Made by a program: the position numbers and the translations under genes
Notes under the pieces: model-generated
Database searches by the model: none
The model's input: the letters and a program-made list of their open reading frames with translations, nothing else
Told to the model about the DNA's origin: nothing
Shown: in pieces, positions 8,600 through 17,710 of the stretch
How positions within the stretch are numbered: position 1 is the first letter of the stretch
Layout of the letters: every line of letters starts with the position of its first letter
Origin: Agrocybe praecox
Lineage: Eukaryota > Basidiomycota > Agaricomycetes > Agaricales > Agrocybaceae
Direction of reading: 5' to 3'
Assembly (NCBI GenBank): GCA_964017145.1
Contig: CAXHKQ010000072.1
Coordinates: forward strand, 1 to 17,735
DNA: 17,735 bases

Positions 8600-9550
8600 C
8601 CTGAAAATGTTGTAATATCCTTCAAAAAGGCCCTCCAATTTAATATTTCAATAATACATGTTCGGTTGATCGAAAGCACCATTTTCGGACATAGTCTTTG
8701 GAGTCCTTGTCATGAGTATTTTGTGTTTATTGTCTAAATTGGGCTCTGCATATCAATTGAAACATTATATCTTCACAGAATGTTCCTCTGAAATGATATC
8801 CTATTGACTATATGTTTAACATTTAATATTTTCATTTGTATGCAATAACGAGGAAAATGTTCAACTATAGAAGCAGAAGACTTTTGATAGGGAGTTTTTG
8901 TGGCAATATATTCTTAGCAAGGTCACGTTTTATACAGAAATGCAATGTGAACATGAGGCTTCACGATGCAGGGTCAAACTAAAGAAATTGGAATGGTATA
9001 GTAGGGTAAAGTGGGGCAAGTTTTGCGGGGGGCAAGTTTTGCCTCGGCTATTTTAGGCCTTCAAAATGATGATATTCACTAAATTTTGAATATTGTGTGC
9101 ATTTCAAAGGATGTCTCCTACAAGTATAAATTCCGTTCCGATAGGGCGTCGTTGAATACAAGAGTAATAGCCCTATATGAGTTTTTGGTGAGTTAATTTT
9201 GACAAATCATCTTCCATTAATGTGCTAGGAATCACAAGCACTTGATTTAAAAAAAAATCGAATGATGGGCTTCGAAGCGAAATAACCAGATGACCAGATG
9301 ATAAAGACCATGATGATATTTTTTGGTTCTAACGGTTTTGTTTGTTTGAATTAGAATAAAAGGAACTTGTTTGTTATTTTTCTACTCTGCATTTTATAGT
9401 TCTGGACAAAATCGACTGGAATCATGCTCTCGGTTTTTGGAGTATTTCTTGAAATATAGACCCTTTTCAGCAAAATTATAGCCAGATAAATGGTCTATCG
9501 ATTGCATTTTACCATTTCAAAAAAGCAAACAATTGTGATTTCATATGCAT
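8600..9550. other. AT-rich island, probable old transposon remnants
   Basis: The composition changes sharply from the flanking CA/CpG-rich sequence, as at the three confirmed inserted elements. No reading frame is recognisable. Near 9003 there is a GTAGGGTAAAGTGGGGCAAG segment with a 14-base direct duplication, and possible weak inverted arms around 9046-9085 and 9447-9483. No convincing terminal repeats were found for 8600-9000. Confidence 0.4.
9013..9042 (+). repeat. Direct duplication of GGGGCAAGTTTTGC
   Basis: The 14-mer GGGGCAAGTTTTGC occurs at 9013-9026 and again at 9029-9042. No inverted partner was seen in the window. It may be the terminus of a repeat family. Confidence 0.85.
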
Positions 9551-9777
9551 ACCACTCGTACACATTCTACACCGCATTGCTGCTTCCTTCAAAATGAACA
9601 CGCCAAATTAACGACGCATTAGCGCACACATCTGCACGCGAACCAGCCGCGATCGTAAAGTCGCAGCGCGAATAGCTTTATTCAGACGTTGCTGCTGCTG
9701 CTGTCTGCCGTCTGCACCACAAAGTGATCAACTCATCTGCATCGTTTGCATAAACGCGCATGCCATCGCATCGTCGT

Positions 9778-9785
9778 TGACGTCA
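9778..9785. promoter_or_regulatory. Palindromic CRE (TGACGTCA)
   Basis: TGACGTCA is the full consensus site for CREB/ATF bZIP factors. One 8-base site in 17.7 kb is not far from chance, and no promoter is identified nearby, so a role is uncertain. Confidence 0.3.
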
Positions 9786-10111
9786 GAACGCAGGGTAACA
9801 ATTGCAAGCGCGTGCGCGTTTTGATGCCGAACACAGCCGAAAATGCACGTATGTAAGATTAGTTGAGTGGGTATACATAGTATGTTATTTGTGCAATTAG
9901 TGGCCGCGCCATTAAGACAACAACTGCTGCTGCTTGCTGCTGCTGCTCAGCCCAGCGCACACACACTACACACTTGAGTGCCCGACTAAGAAGCATTTAC
10001 CTCGAAAACGAGCATAATGCGATAAAAACGCTGGGGCGCGCACTGCTCTTCCTGTTGGACGACGACTGCGACGACTTTCGGTTGTCTGGCATGAATATAA
10101 AAATGTGCACG

Positions 10112-10131
10112 CGTTAGCCCACGTTAGCCCA
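10112..10131. repeat. 10-bp tandem duplication
   Basis: CGTTAGCCCA is repeated twice head to tail, about 10 bases after a TATAAAA-like word at 10096-10102. Confidence 0.8.
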
Positions 10132-10341
10132 CTGGCCAAGCGGGCACAAACACACAAATCGCGCGTGCGCACACACACATACTCACACACACTCACTCGA
10201 ATGCGCGCTTACTCGGTTCATCTTTTAGTGGTATTTATGATAATCACCAGCCCAACGCTCGAGCTTGCTGGCTGACTGCGACCACCGAAAAAATACGGTA
10301 GGTATAATTACGTCGTTGTTTCGAAACCGCAAACACATAAT

Positions 10342-10358
10342 ACACACACACACACACA
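10342..10358. repeat. (AC)n microsatellite
   Basis: This is a perfect AC run of 17 bases in non-coding sequence. Confidence 0.9.
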
Positions 10359-10509
10359 TGCCCGACCCGACGTATTATACCATACACATTTATTCAAACG
10401 CCTTGCACACTAAAATCCCTCACAAACACGTCCGCACACGCTGGCGCTGGTGCATTCACGTGCTCCGAATATATTATTGGCCCGACGATGAAATGATGCA
10501 GGCGGTGGC

Positions 10510-10528
10510 CAGGCAGGCAGGCAGGCAG
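10510..10528. repeat. (CAGG)n tetranucleotide repeat
   Basis: Four CAGG units are followed by CAG, in a non-coding block. Confidence 0.85.
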
Positions 10529-11594
10529 ACAGCCACAGCAGACAGAGGAACCATTATCGATTAAAACGACGGTGGCGACGAACGGGCCCCACTCACACAG
10601 CCGAACACCAACGATCATCATCGCTCGATGTGCTGGCTGGTGGTGTTGGCGTTAAAGTGCGCGGATGCGCCCGTTTTGGCGGCGGATAAAACGCAATCGT
10701 AACGGCGTCCAAATCGAAATGTGCTCGCGCTCCGTGTTATGCTGCTCTCGATTCAGGTGGCATTTAGTTTTTATATTTTTTACCATTCAAGTACGATTAT
10801 ATTATTCCCGCCTGCGCGGCGTACTTGACTTTGTTGAAATGCCGCCGGGGCGGTCACACACACAGACACACTGACAATCGTACAAAGTGTCCGACGTTTG
10901 ACATAGTGTTTACGTTTGACCCGTCACGAGCGCCGAGCTATTTGCATACGATTATCTCGAGGCATACGCATGCACTGCACACGCATAGCATCGAATTTAA
11001 GCCCCCCAGAGAAACTATCACGAATCCGGACACCTTAAGTGTTAAGCGTGCGCGCATTTATTCGTGATTGACTCAATGTTTTCGGTCGGGAGACAAAAAC
11101 GTTTTGATTGAAACATTAAAACCCGCACCGCTATCGCGCGGAGAGATGGAAAGTAGTAAGCGCGTGTTTATCCATATAAAATATGCTTATTGAATAGGCA
11201 AACACAATTAGCATACAAATACCGTCGGACGTGCGACGTCGGACACCGTTGATGCCCACACCTGTGCATGTGTGTGTGTGACTTTGTTTATAAGCCCGTG
11301 TGTGCGTGTGTGTGGGGAAACTGGATCGTGTCTGGTTGTCTGGCCTGGTCTTGAACGTGCATGTCGCGCGCATAATTTATCTGACAAAATGCTCGCACTC
11401 AACTCATCCTCTTGGGCCGTGCATCCACTAGCGAGACGCATCGTTGAGACTATACGTACAAATCCCATTGATGTACCCAGTTTGTTTGCCGCACTGCGTG
11501 CGCGTGCGTGCATGCGCGCTTGCGCTTGCTCGACACGACTTTGCTTCCCGCGCTCCGAGGTGCGCCTGCCGCTGACACCCAACACGCACTCACA

Positions 11595-11624
11595 CACACG
11601 CACACGCACACGCACACGCACACG
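11595..11624. repeat. (CACACG)5 hexanucleotide repeat
   Basis: Five perfect CACACG units form a run of strictly alternating pyrimidine and purine. Confidence 0.95.
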
Positions 11625-11844
11625 CGGACATTTCAAGCGCTTTCTTCGAGTACACCCCAGACTTAACGAAACACACACACGCGTGCGCGCACGCATGTGC
11701 AAACACACGTCGACGACGACGACTTAGAACACAGCAAAGCAATGCTGCGATGCTGCCTGTTCGTCCCATTGATGTGCACGCGGGGCTGCAGCGCATGCGT
11801 GGAACAGCACCGGTGAGTGTGTGTGTGTGTGCACATCATGATTA

Positions 11845-11870
11845 GTCCCGGGACAAACGATAAAGGAACA
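11845..11870 (+). repeat. Left TIR of the second mariner-like element
   Basis: It begins GTCCCGGGACAAAC and pairs with 12649-12674 at 22 of 26 positions. It is preceded by TA. Confidence 0.78.
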
Positions 11871-12072
11871 CAATTTTAGATTAAACATTAAAAACAACTA
11901 ACTATTTTCGGAAGACAAAAAACTCGGTGGCTCGAGATGGCTGGTACTCTGGAAAGATATAAAGTTATATGATTTTAAACTTGGGAAAGCTCATTGCGTG
12001 AAAACTCACAATCGTAAAGATTAACACGTGTTATTACTTCGGAACTCAGTTTAGGGCTGATCGAACACGATA

Positions 12073-12255
12073 ATGCTTATATTTTTTTATCATTTTGTGA
12101 CAATAGATGAAACTTGTATCAATTACAGATCAATCAGTTCAATCGGAAGTCATTTCAGTCATTTTTCCGACAAATTCGATTTTTTCGAGAATTTTTTTAT
12201 GATGCCGAAAAATGCAGCCAAGACAAAACGCAGTGTCACAAGTACACCTAAATAA
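12073..12255 (+). pseudogene. Mariner transposase fragment with first catalytic Asp motif
   Basis: The 60-codon frame begins MLIFFYHFVTIDETCINYRS. FVTIDETxI followed by Tyr is the conserved block around the first catalytic Asp of mariner transposases (usually VTxDETW). The Asp codon is 12106-12108, and Trp is replaced by Cys. Further on, PKNAAKTKRSVTS resembles the basic stretch that precedes the next conserved block. The frame then stops at the start of the AACACGG cluster, and no later conserved block is recognised. Upstream the frame is closed by TGA at 12058-12060. This is a fragment, not a functional gene. Confidence 0.65.
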
Positions 12256-12347
12256 CACGGTCTTCTAGAACACGGAACACGAAGAACACGGTCTTAAAAA
12301 AGTCCACCAAAACCTTGTATAACACGGCAAAATCTTTCAGAACACGG
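12254..12347 (+). repeat. Cluster of five AACACGG motifs
   Basis: AACACGG occurs at 12254, 12269, 12285, 12321 and 12341, plus a sixth partial copy (AACACGA) at 12276. AACACGGTCTT occurs twice. The spacing is irregular (15, 16, 36 and 20 bases), so this is an interspersed motif cluster, not a clean tandem array. Confidence 0.85.
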
Positions 12348-12648
12348 TATTCTTATCATTTACACCATGATCGAAGCATTTAGGTTTTTTGTTATAGCAG
12401 GTTCAGGTGTTATAGATAATGAAGACAAAATCTACGATTTTCGTCTGATTTGGGCCTCAAGCTACTATCTATTTCTATATTCGAAAAAAAATTGCTCCAC
12501 ACTATACCATTCATATAATTAAGTCGAAATAGAGAAAAAGAGTATATTGCATGGGACGGTGATCGAGATATCGTAGGACCGCAGATGTTATGCTGTCAGC
12601 TGAAAGTGAACAATGTTGAGGAATACAACAAGTTGTCATCAGAAATGA

Positions 12649-12674
12649 TGCTCCTTCATAGTTTGTCCCGGAAC
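12649..12674 (-). repeat. Right TIR of the second mariner-like element
   Basis: The minus strand begins GTTCCGGGACAAAC. It is followed by AT rather than TA. Confidence 0.78.
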
Positions 12675-12860
12675 ATCTCAGCCAATGTAGTATGTATATG
12701 TGAGCGCGCAATGCATGCGCGCACGCATGTCTATTAATATGCAAACGAGGATTTAAAGAGACGGTCCGCTCGCATGCACGCACTCGCCGACTGACTCGAC
12801 TCGTCTGACAACATGAATTTGCTAATAGCCGATCTGAAAATGCATGCACTTTAATACCGT

Positions 12861-12884
12861 CAGCCAGCCAGCCAGCCAGCCAGC
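12861..12884. repeat. (CAGC)6 tetranucleotide repeat
   Basis: Six perfect CAGC units lie in non-coding DNA. Confidence 0.95.
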
Positions 12885-13201
12885 GTAGCTACCTACGCCA
12901 GAACGGATGGAGTAGTAAGTGACATCCAATCACATCGAGTACCATGCCGAGTACTACACGCATAATAAATGTATTATCGACATCGGAATGCAACCGCAGC
13001 ATCTGCAGCTACGATTCACCGGCGAGATGCAATCGAGGAGTTGACACGAAACCGCGCGCGCGCGCTCTCGATTGATGGCAGATCGCATTCGAGTCGAGAG
13101 TCGCATATGTGCGCTGTGGCCGTGGCGGCTGCGGGAATGTGACGATGAACAAACGCCGCTCGCCGCGCACAAAGACAAGGTAACGCGCGACTGTATGTGA
13201 C

Positions 13202-13222
13202 GCGGCGGCGGCGGCGGCGGCG
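13202..13222. repeat. (GCG)7 triplet repeat
   Basis: A perfect GCG/CGG run of seven units that encodes Pro or Arg runs in chance frames on the minus strand. Confidence 0.92.
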
Positions 13223-13430
13223 CAAATGCGGGTGAAAGATCAAAGAACTCGCTTCCGACAGCAGTGGCTTTGAATAAATAAACGCGCGTGCGCAATTCTC
13301 TCGGAGCATTGCACATATGTATGTACTTGCTAGCGCTCATGCAGCGAAAGCCTACAAGCGCAACAACGTGGACGTACACAAACGCACATACTTGTACTAT
13401 AACCTTGAAACAGTGATTCACTTGGTTGTT

Positions 13431-13970
13431 TATATAGACATTTCATAGGTCATTATAAAGGACTGACATTCAGCTTCAACGTGGAACATATTTTTTAAAT
13501 AGCCTATCAAAAGAAGAACAATGGTTTGTCTATGTTTAGATAAGGAGGAAGTAATGTACTCGAAACACTCAAATTCGGCCAACCAGTGGATACCGTAGTT
13601 ACCGAAAGAGAATTATACATTTGAACATTTTTTTAACGTGAAAATTGGTCGAAGTTTCTGAAAAAAATATGTTTGTGGTCAAACCGGTTCATTCTCTCGG
13701 CGATAGACTCTTAATATTTAGCAGACTCGGCGCCATTGGATAAACAAAAAAATTCTCATCGATAAGTCACGCATTTCCATGCCGACAGCTCGAAACAATC
13801 GAAAGTTTCGAGAAAGTTGGGGCATCCGGAATCTATCCATACATTTTTATAAAGATGAAATGAACTGAAACTGGACACGAATTTGAATATTATATCTCAA
13901 ATACTTTTCCGTTAATCAAGCTTTGAATTACATTGCAAAAACCTAGTTCTAGAGTTGTATAACTGGTTAA
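13431..13970. other. AT-rich island, probable old insertion, no ends found
   Basis: The composition matches the other AT-rich inserted elements and contrasts with both flanks. No reading frame is recognisable and no reliable terminal repeats were found. It contains AACCGGTT (13682-13689), a palindrome matching the Grainyhead-type core, and an 8-bp stem hairpin (CTCGAAAC at 13789-13796, GTTTCGAG at 13805-13812). Confidence 0.4.
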
Positions 13971-14304
13971 CAAACACCAACTCACATTAGCCACATCATC
14001 ATTCCGGAATGTGTGTGTGTGTTTGCGGTTGGGATTAATATTGTTGTGCGTACACACACACAAACAGCTTTTCGCCATGCATATCGTAACTGACAAACGA
14101 TCCAAGTTCGAATAGCCCGATCTCTATTGCAGCCCTCACAGACACACATACACACATTGATGCCGCCACCGCCGACACGCCTGTTTGCCATCGCTTTCAA
14201 CTTACAATGTGATGTGTTCTATGCTGCGGCTATCTGGAATTGAATGAAATCGGAACGATTACCGCACACTTACACACCGCAGAGCGGTCGGTCCGAGCGG
14301 TCGT

Positions 14305-14616
14305 GTGCATTCAATTCAAACACCTCTCATCACACCAGCAAGCAGCCAACGAACCGTCGACGACGACGACGACGATAGGCAGCGTATGCTAAATCTATGC
14401 TGCGCTCGACCAACAAACGGCAGCGCCGCCGCCGCCGCCGCGCAATCGATCGTCGCATTGCCGCGGCCGCGAACAATTTATCAACGCGCCGGCGAGTGCT
14501 TGCGCCGCACAGCATATTATATGCAGGTCATACATAAATCACGCGTCGCTGCTGCTGCGGCTGCTGCTGCTGAGGCAGCGGCCGCGCGCAGCGTAATTTC
14601 ACCAACCGAAAAATAA
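14305..14616 (+). CDS. Hypothetical 103-aa frame with poly-Asp and poly-Ala runs (weak)
   Basis: The frame begins MHSIQTPLITPASSQRTV, then has a run of six Asp, a run of six Ala (GCC repeat) and a run of eight Ala (GCT repeat), and ends RSVISPTEK before TAA. Acidic and Ala homopolymers are common in insect nuclear regulators, but here they follow directly from DNA triplet repeats. No domain is recognised. A minus frame over the same span is equally open. It is probably chance, or at best part of an exon. Confidence 0.15.
   Translation: MHSIQTPLITPASSQRTVDDDDDDRQRMLNLCCARPTNGSAAAAAAQSIVALPRPRTIYQRAGECLRRTAYYMQVIHKSRVAAAAAAAAEAAAARSVISPTEK
14424..14441. repeat. (GCC)6 triplet repeat
   Basis: A perfect GCC run in the middle of the weak 103-codon frame. 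Confidence 0.9.
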
Positions 14617-15000
14617 GATCGATTGCTACCGCGCTGTCAAATGCCGTCGTGCGCTTGAAACAGATCGTGTGAATAGTGCACGCGTAGTTCACATACAGAG
14701 CGGCGCATTCGATCGATATGCACACTCTGAATCTTCGATCGTCGACACGACGACGACGACAACACACAGACACAGCACACACCACATTCGATAGTGAATT
14801 CTCTAGCGCAGGCAGCGGCGCGCGATCGCCACTCGATTCCACTTCGAGTTGATGCACAAAGAAACCATTATTCACCGGCGTCGCCGTCTTCGTGGTTGTC
14901 GGGCTGCCCGCACAGTCTCGTGGCCGTGCGCGTATATGCATGCATGTCTGCTTCGATTTTCTATTGAAGTTCTGTGCGCTTCTGAAACACTATCGCCGCT

Positions 15001-15228
15001 TCACGTAATATGCTGAACGCTAGAGTGGAGATAGCGTATTATTATGATCATGTTCTTGGAATTTTAATCGTTATTGAATAAACATTAAAATGAAATAAAT
15101 GTAATTCAAGTTTAGAACATACTAATTGTGAATTTCAATCATAAATTCAATTTGATGGACATGTTCTTATTACTAAAACATACCAAGTTTAATAGTAGGT
15201 ATTTCATCTCACAGTATTTCATATTAAA
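15001..15228. other. AT-rich sequence flanking the fold-back element
   Basis: No feature is recognised. The words ATGTTCTT and GAACAT recur (about 15049, 15115 and 15160), but they do not form a defined repeat. Confidence 0.4.
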
Positions 15229-15740
15229 TGCCATTTAATTCATTCTTAGCCCCATTTTAGAACGCAATAACTTCCGCGAAAGCACTTCAATTTCAATTCT
15301 GTTTTCACATTCGTGAAGTGGAATGATGTAAGTGTTTTGTAACCAAGAAATCAGTCGCTTATCGTCATAGCCGTCTATGTCGCGCGATAATTAGTAAATA
15401 TGACTGAAACTGTTCATATGGTTAGCGGAATACTATGCCTGAACTAATGATAACTTCCACATCAATAAAATGTTCTCAATTCAATTAACTCTAATAAAAT
15501 ATTGATTTAACACCTGGAAGTATAATAGGACGAAAAATAAGCGTTGATATGTAAGATACAGTTTTCTGATTTGACCAATTCCAACAGCATCCCATAACTT
15601 GCATCCCACACTAGATAACATTTTCTCGATTTTATGTACAAAACTTAACAAATGTGAAAATATGAACAAAATTGAAGGCCTTTTGCGAAAGATATTAGTT
15701 CTAAAATAGGGTTACAAATTACAAATTATGCGCCATCCTG
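15229..15740. mobile_element. Fold-back element with diverged inverted arms of about 90 bp
   Basis: Three words recur inverted and in register: ATTTTAGAAC (15254-15263, inverted at 15698-15707), CTTCAATTT (15285-15293, inverted at 15669-15677) and TTTTCACATT (15302-15311, inverted at 15651-15660). Spacing is 31 then 17 bases in the left arm and 30 then 17 in the right. Weaker similarity extends outward to GCCAT (15230-15234) on the left and GCGCCATCCTG (15730-15740) on the right. The interior has no recognisable gene. Long imperfect arms are typical of MITEs or of mariner-like elements with long terminal regions. The ends and target site are not resolved. Confidence 0.65.
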
Positions 15741-16083
15741 TTTAAAGGCGTTCAACTAATACACAAGACATATGACTATAGATTTCGAAAACAATTCAAA
15801 GAACCATCACGCTTCACCCAAGTATACACGAAAATCGTTGTAGTGCTGCGGTTTAATACACCAAGAAGCCGTACACTACACGAATACAACATACTACACA
15901 GCTACACACATGCAGCGCGAGGTTTCGTCGAACACACTTATCGAGACATGCGCCCAGCACTCGACGCAAATGCACTGTGAAGCTACACGACGACACGACA
16001 CGACGACACGTGAGTGTGTGTATGTGTGAGTGTTCGCCCGGAATGTACAACGTGCTGCGGAAGGTAATGGGCAGCATGTTTGA

Positions 16084-16106
16084 ACACACACACACACACA
16101 CACACA
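16084..16106. repeat. (AC)n microsatellite
   Basis: A perfect AC run of about 23 bases. Confidence 0.93.
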
Positions 16107-16471
16107 GCCCAGCACGGCTATAATATAATCAAACGGAGCATTAAAACATGTATGCATGCATGCCATGCTCGTATGCTTGTTATGTGTTCAGAGCCCGTGT
16201 GGTTTCCTTATCGCAAAAGCTTACCGATATTATACCGTTGCTGCTCTGCTGCTGCTCCGTCCACACATTTATGCTACACATACCCATTGGCCAGCGTAAT
16301 CAAATCTCGCACATACACACACACACACTTTTGACCTATCCGCACGCGCCCTCACTTCCATCATTACCTGCCATGTGCGATTAATCAAAATTCCATTTGT
16401 AATCGTAGTCCGCCACAGCGGCGGCCAGCCGCGATGCCCCGATCGGAAGGCATATTTCATATCGAAATGTC

Positions 16472-16494
16472 ATTAATTAAAACCGCTTAGCGGT
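16472..16494. promoter_or_regulatory. ATTAATTA plus palindrome ACCGCTTAGCGGT
   Basis: A homeodomain-type double core, ATTAATTA (16472-16479), lies two bases before an interrupted palindrome, ACCGC-TTA-GCGGT (16482-16494). ATTAATTA matches sites bound by many homeodomain proteins. A link between the two and any function are inference. Confidence 0.3.
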
Positions 16495-17696
16495 ATTTAA
16501 GCCAACCAGCACGTGTGTGCCGCCGGTGTGTCGGTTATTTGTAGCTGTGAGACCTTGTGGTGGTAGTGGTGGGGAGATGGGGCATATGTTTGCGAACGTG
16601 TCTGACCGCTGACTGTGCGCGACACGACGTTGGCGCGCAGGCGAGCGCCAAAAGATCAAATCGCACAGATTAATCATGACAAGTGCGTGTGAGCAAGCGC
16701 TCCGCTCACTCGCTCCAAGTGCATGCCTATATCTGTGCATGTTTTTTTTTCTGTTCGTCCAACCGGCGATGATACCAACTCTGCCGTGTATGCGTGCAAT
16801 CATATTACGGTTATTAATGATGTGCGCGTCGACGTTGTGCACGCACATGTTCCTCCGCCCGCTCCGAATGTTTACTTTATACCTGGGCGCGCGCGATGAA
16901 CGATGTGCGCCGATCACTGCTCTCGCTGTCCCTTTACGGCATGAACACACAGACAATATGGAAAAACAAAAAACCCAACCAAACAACGCATATGTAAATT
17001 TCTGCCCGCGTGTAATCGGAGCTGTACAAATGTCAGCTTCTATCCGTGCGCGCGCGCTCGCGAGAAGAATATTCATATCTGTCTCGATGGGATTTTTATA
17101 CCGTATGGAAGATGCGCGCTGCGCACGTGTTAGATGGCAAATCGATGTTTGTCCAACCTCCTGCGCCCACGCTCACGCATCATTTGCACACTTAAGCGCA
17201 CCTTTTGCGATAATATATGCTGCATACATTCACAAGCAACAGAGCCAGCGAGATACGTTTCCATCCACATCGACGCATGTCTTTTGTGCGTTTTGGCACA
17301 GCGGTATGGGGGCTGACGTGTATTTTCATATCAATGCACACGCCACGCACCTCCCCATCGCCGATATCATCGCGGGGCAATGGCATTGTTTGCGCCTGTC
17401 ATGTATTATTGTCGGAACGTGTGTGCATAATATTTATGAAAGCGCTAAGGCTCATCGCATACACTACACACACCTAGCTACACATAGCACCTAGTCATAT
17501 AACTGCCGACCATGCAAAACATCTACGCATCATCCCAATCGGTTGGTGTGGGGGGAGAGGGGGTTGTTGGTGTTAGGATACATTTGCAAATATGTAGTTA
17601 TGTGACACGTCGTTCACACACAAAAGGACGTTGTTAACATTCCAGAGAACACAAAACACACACGTGTTCGGATATATTGTCACATCGACACATCGC

Positions 17697-17710
17697 CCTC
17701 TCTCTCTCTC
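17697..17710. repeat. (CT)7 microsatellite
   Basis: A perfect CT run near the right edge of the window. Confidence 0.9.

Larger units (their letters stand above)
6246..8600. other. CpG- and triplet-rich non-coding block
   Basis: This block is GC-rich with CCG/CGG/CGT runs (around 6300-6360, 6790-6840 and 7730-7750), CA runs (about 7633-7647 and 8157-8171), CAT triplets (about 7762-7785) and several TATAAAA-like words (for example 7154-7160). No reading frame gives a recognisable protein. The only frame with a plausible gene-like context is the short one at 7697. The block could contain regulatory DNA, but no motif cluster is decisive. Confidence 0.5.
9551..11844. other. CpG/CA-rich non-coding block with many microsatellites
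   Basis: No gene is recognised. The block contains CTG triplet runs (about 9690-9702 and 9927-9951), a palindromic CRE at 9778, a 10-bp tandem duplication at 10112, CA arrays, a CAGG run, CACACG hexamers and long purine-pyrimidine alternations. The open frames on both strands at 11208-11727 are produced by these repeats and mirror each other. TATA-like words occur (for example 10096-10102) without a matching downstream gene. Confidence 0.5.
11845..12674 (+). mobile_element. Second mariner-like remnant, 830 bp
   Basis: The left end begins GTCCCGGGACAAACGATAAA and the reverse complement of the right end begins GTTCCGGGACAAACTATGAA; 22 of 26 terminal bases agree. The left flank is TA, but the right flank reads AT, so the target duplication is imperfect or the edge is off by one. 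A plus-strand fragment inside contains a mariner-type catalytic motif. A cluster of AACACGG motifs in the middle looks unrelated to the transposase and may be a nested insertion. The element is AT-rich against CpG/CA-rich flanks, which supports the boundaries independently. Confidence 0.75.
12675..13430. other. CpG/CA-rich non-coding block
   Basis: No gene is recognised. The block holds an alternating segment ATGCATGCGCGCACGCATGT (12711-12730), a (CAGC)6 run, a GC run at about 13053-13066 and a (CGG)7 run. Two overlapping minus frames (13016-13421) have poly-Pro or poly-Arg tracts that come directly from the CGG run. Confidence 0.5.
13971..15000. other. GC/triplet-rich non-coding block
   Basis: TG/CA runs (about 14010-14023 and 14052-14064), GAC runs, a (GCC)6 run, GCT runs and a second GAC run near 14748 dominate. 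The only open frame with some protein-like character is the weak candidate at 14305. Otherwise nothing is recognised. Confidence 0.5.

Noticed and set aside
11208..11727. Mirrored open frames of 166 and 151 codons on opposite strands
   Set aside because: Both come from CACACG and related repeats; neither has protein-like composition.
14528..14941. 137-codon minus-strand frame
   Set aside because: Ends in Gln/Pro runs produced by GCT/CTG triplets; no domain is recognised and it overlaps the competing plus frame.
15698..15740. CAGGATGGCGC on the minus strand as a lone mariner TIR
   Set aside because: No matching left TIR with TA flanks was found; it is better treated as the outer part of the right arm of the fold-back element.
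17094..17101. TATAAAAA on the minus strand as a promoter for the frame at 16477-17076
   Set aside because: It lies only about 18 bases before the ATG, with no initiator motif, and the frame itself is not convincing.
16676..17494. 272-codon plus-strand open frame, the longest outside the copia element
   Set aside because: No domain or recognisable similarity, Ala/His/Cys-rich chance-like composition, and a 199-codon frame is open on the opposite strand over 16477-17076. CpG- and CA-rich DNA has few stop codons, so long frames are expected.
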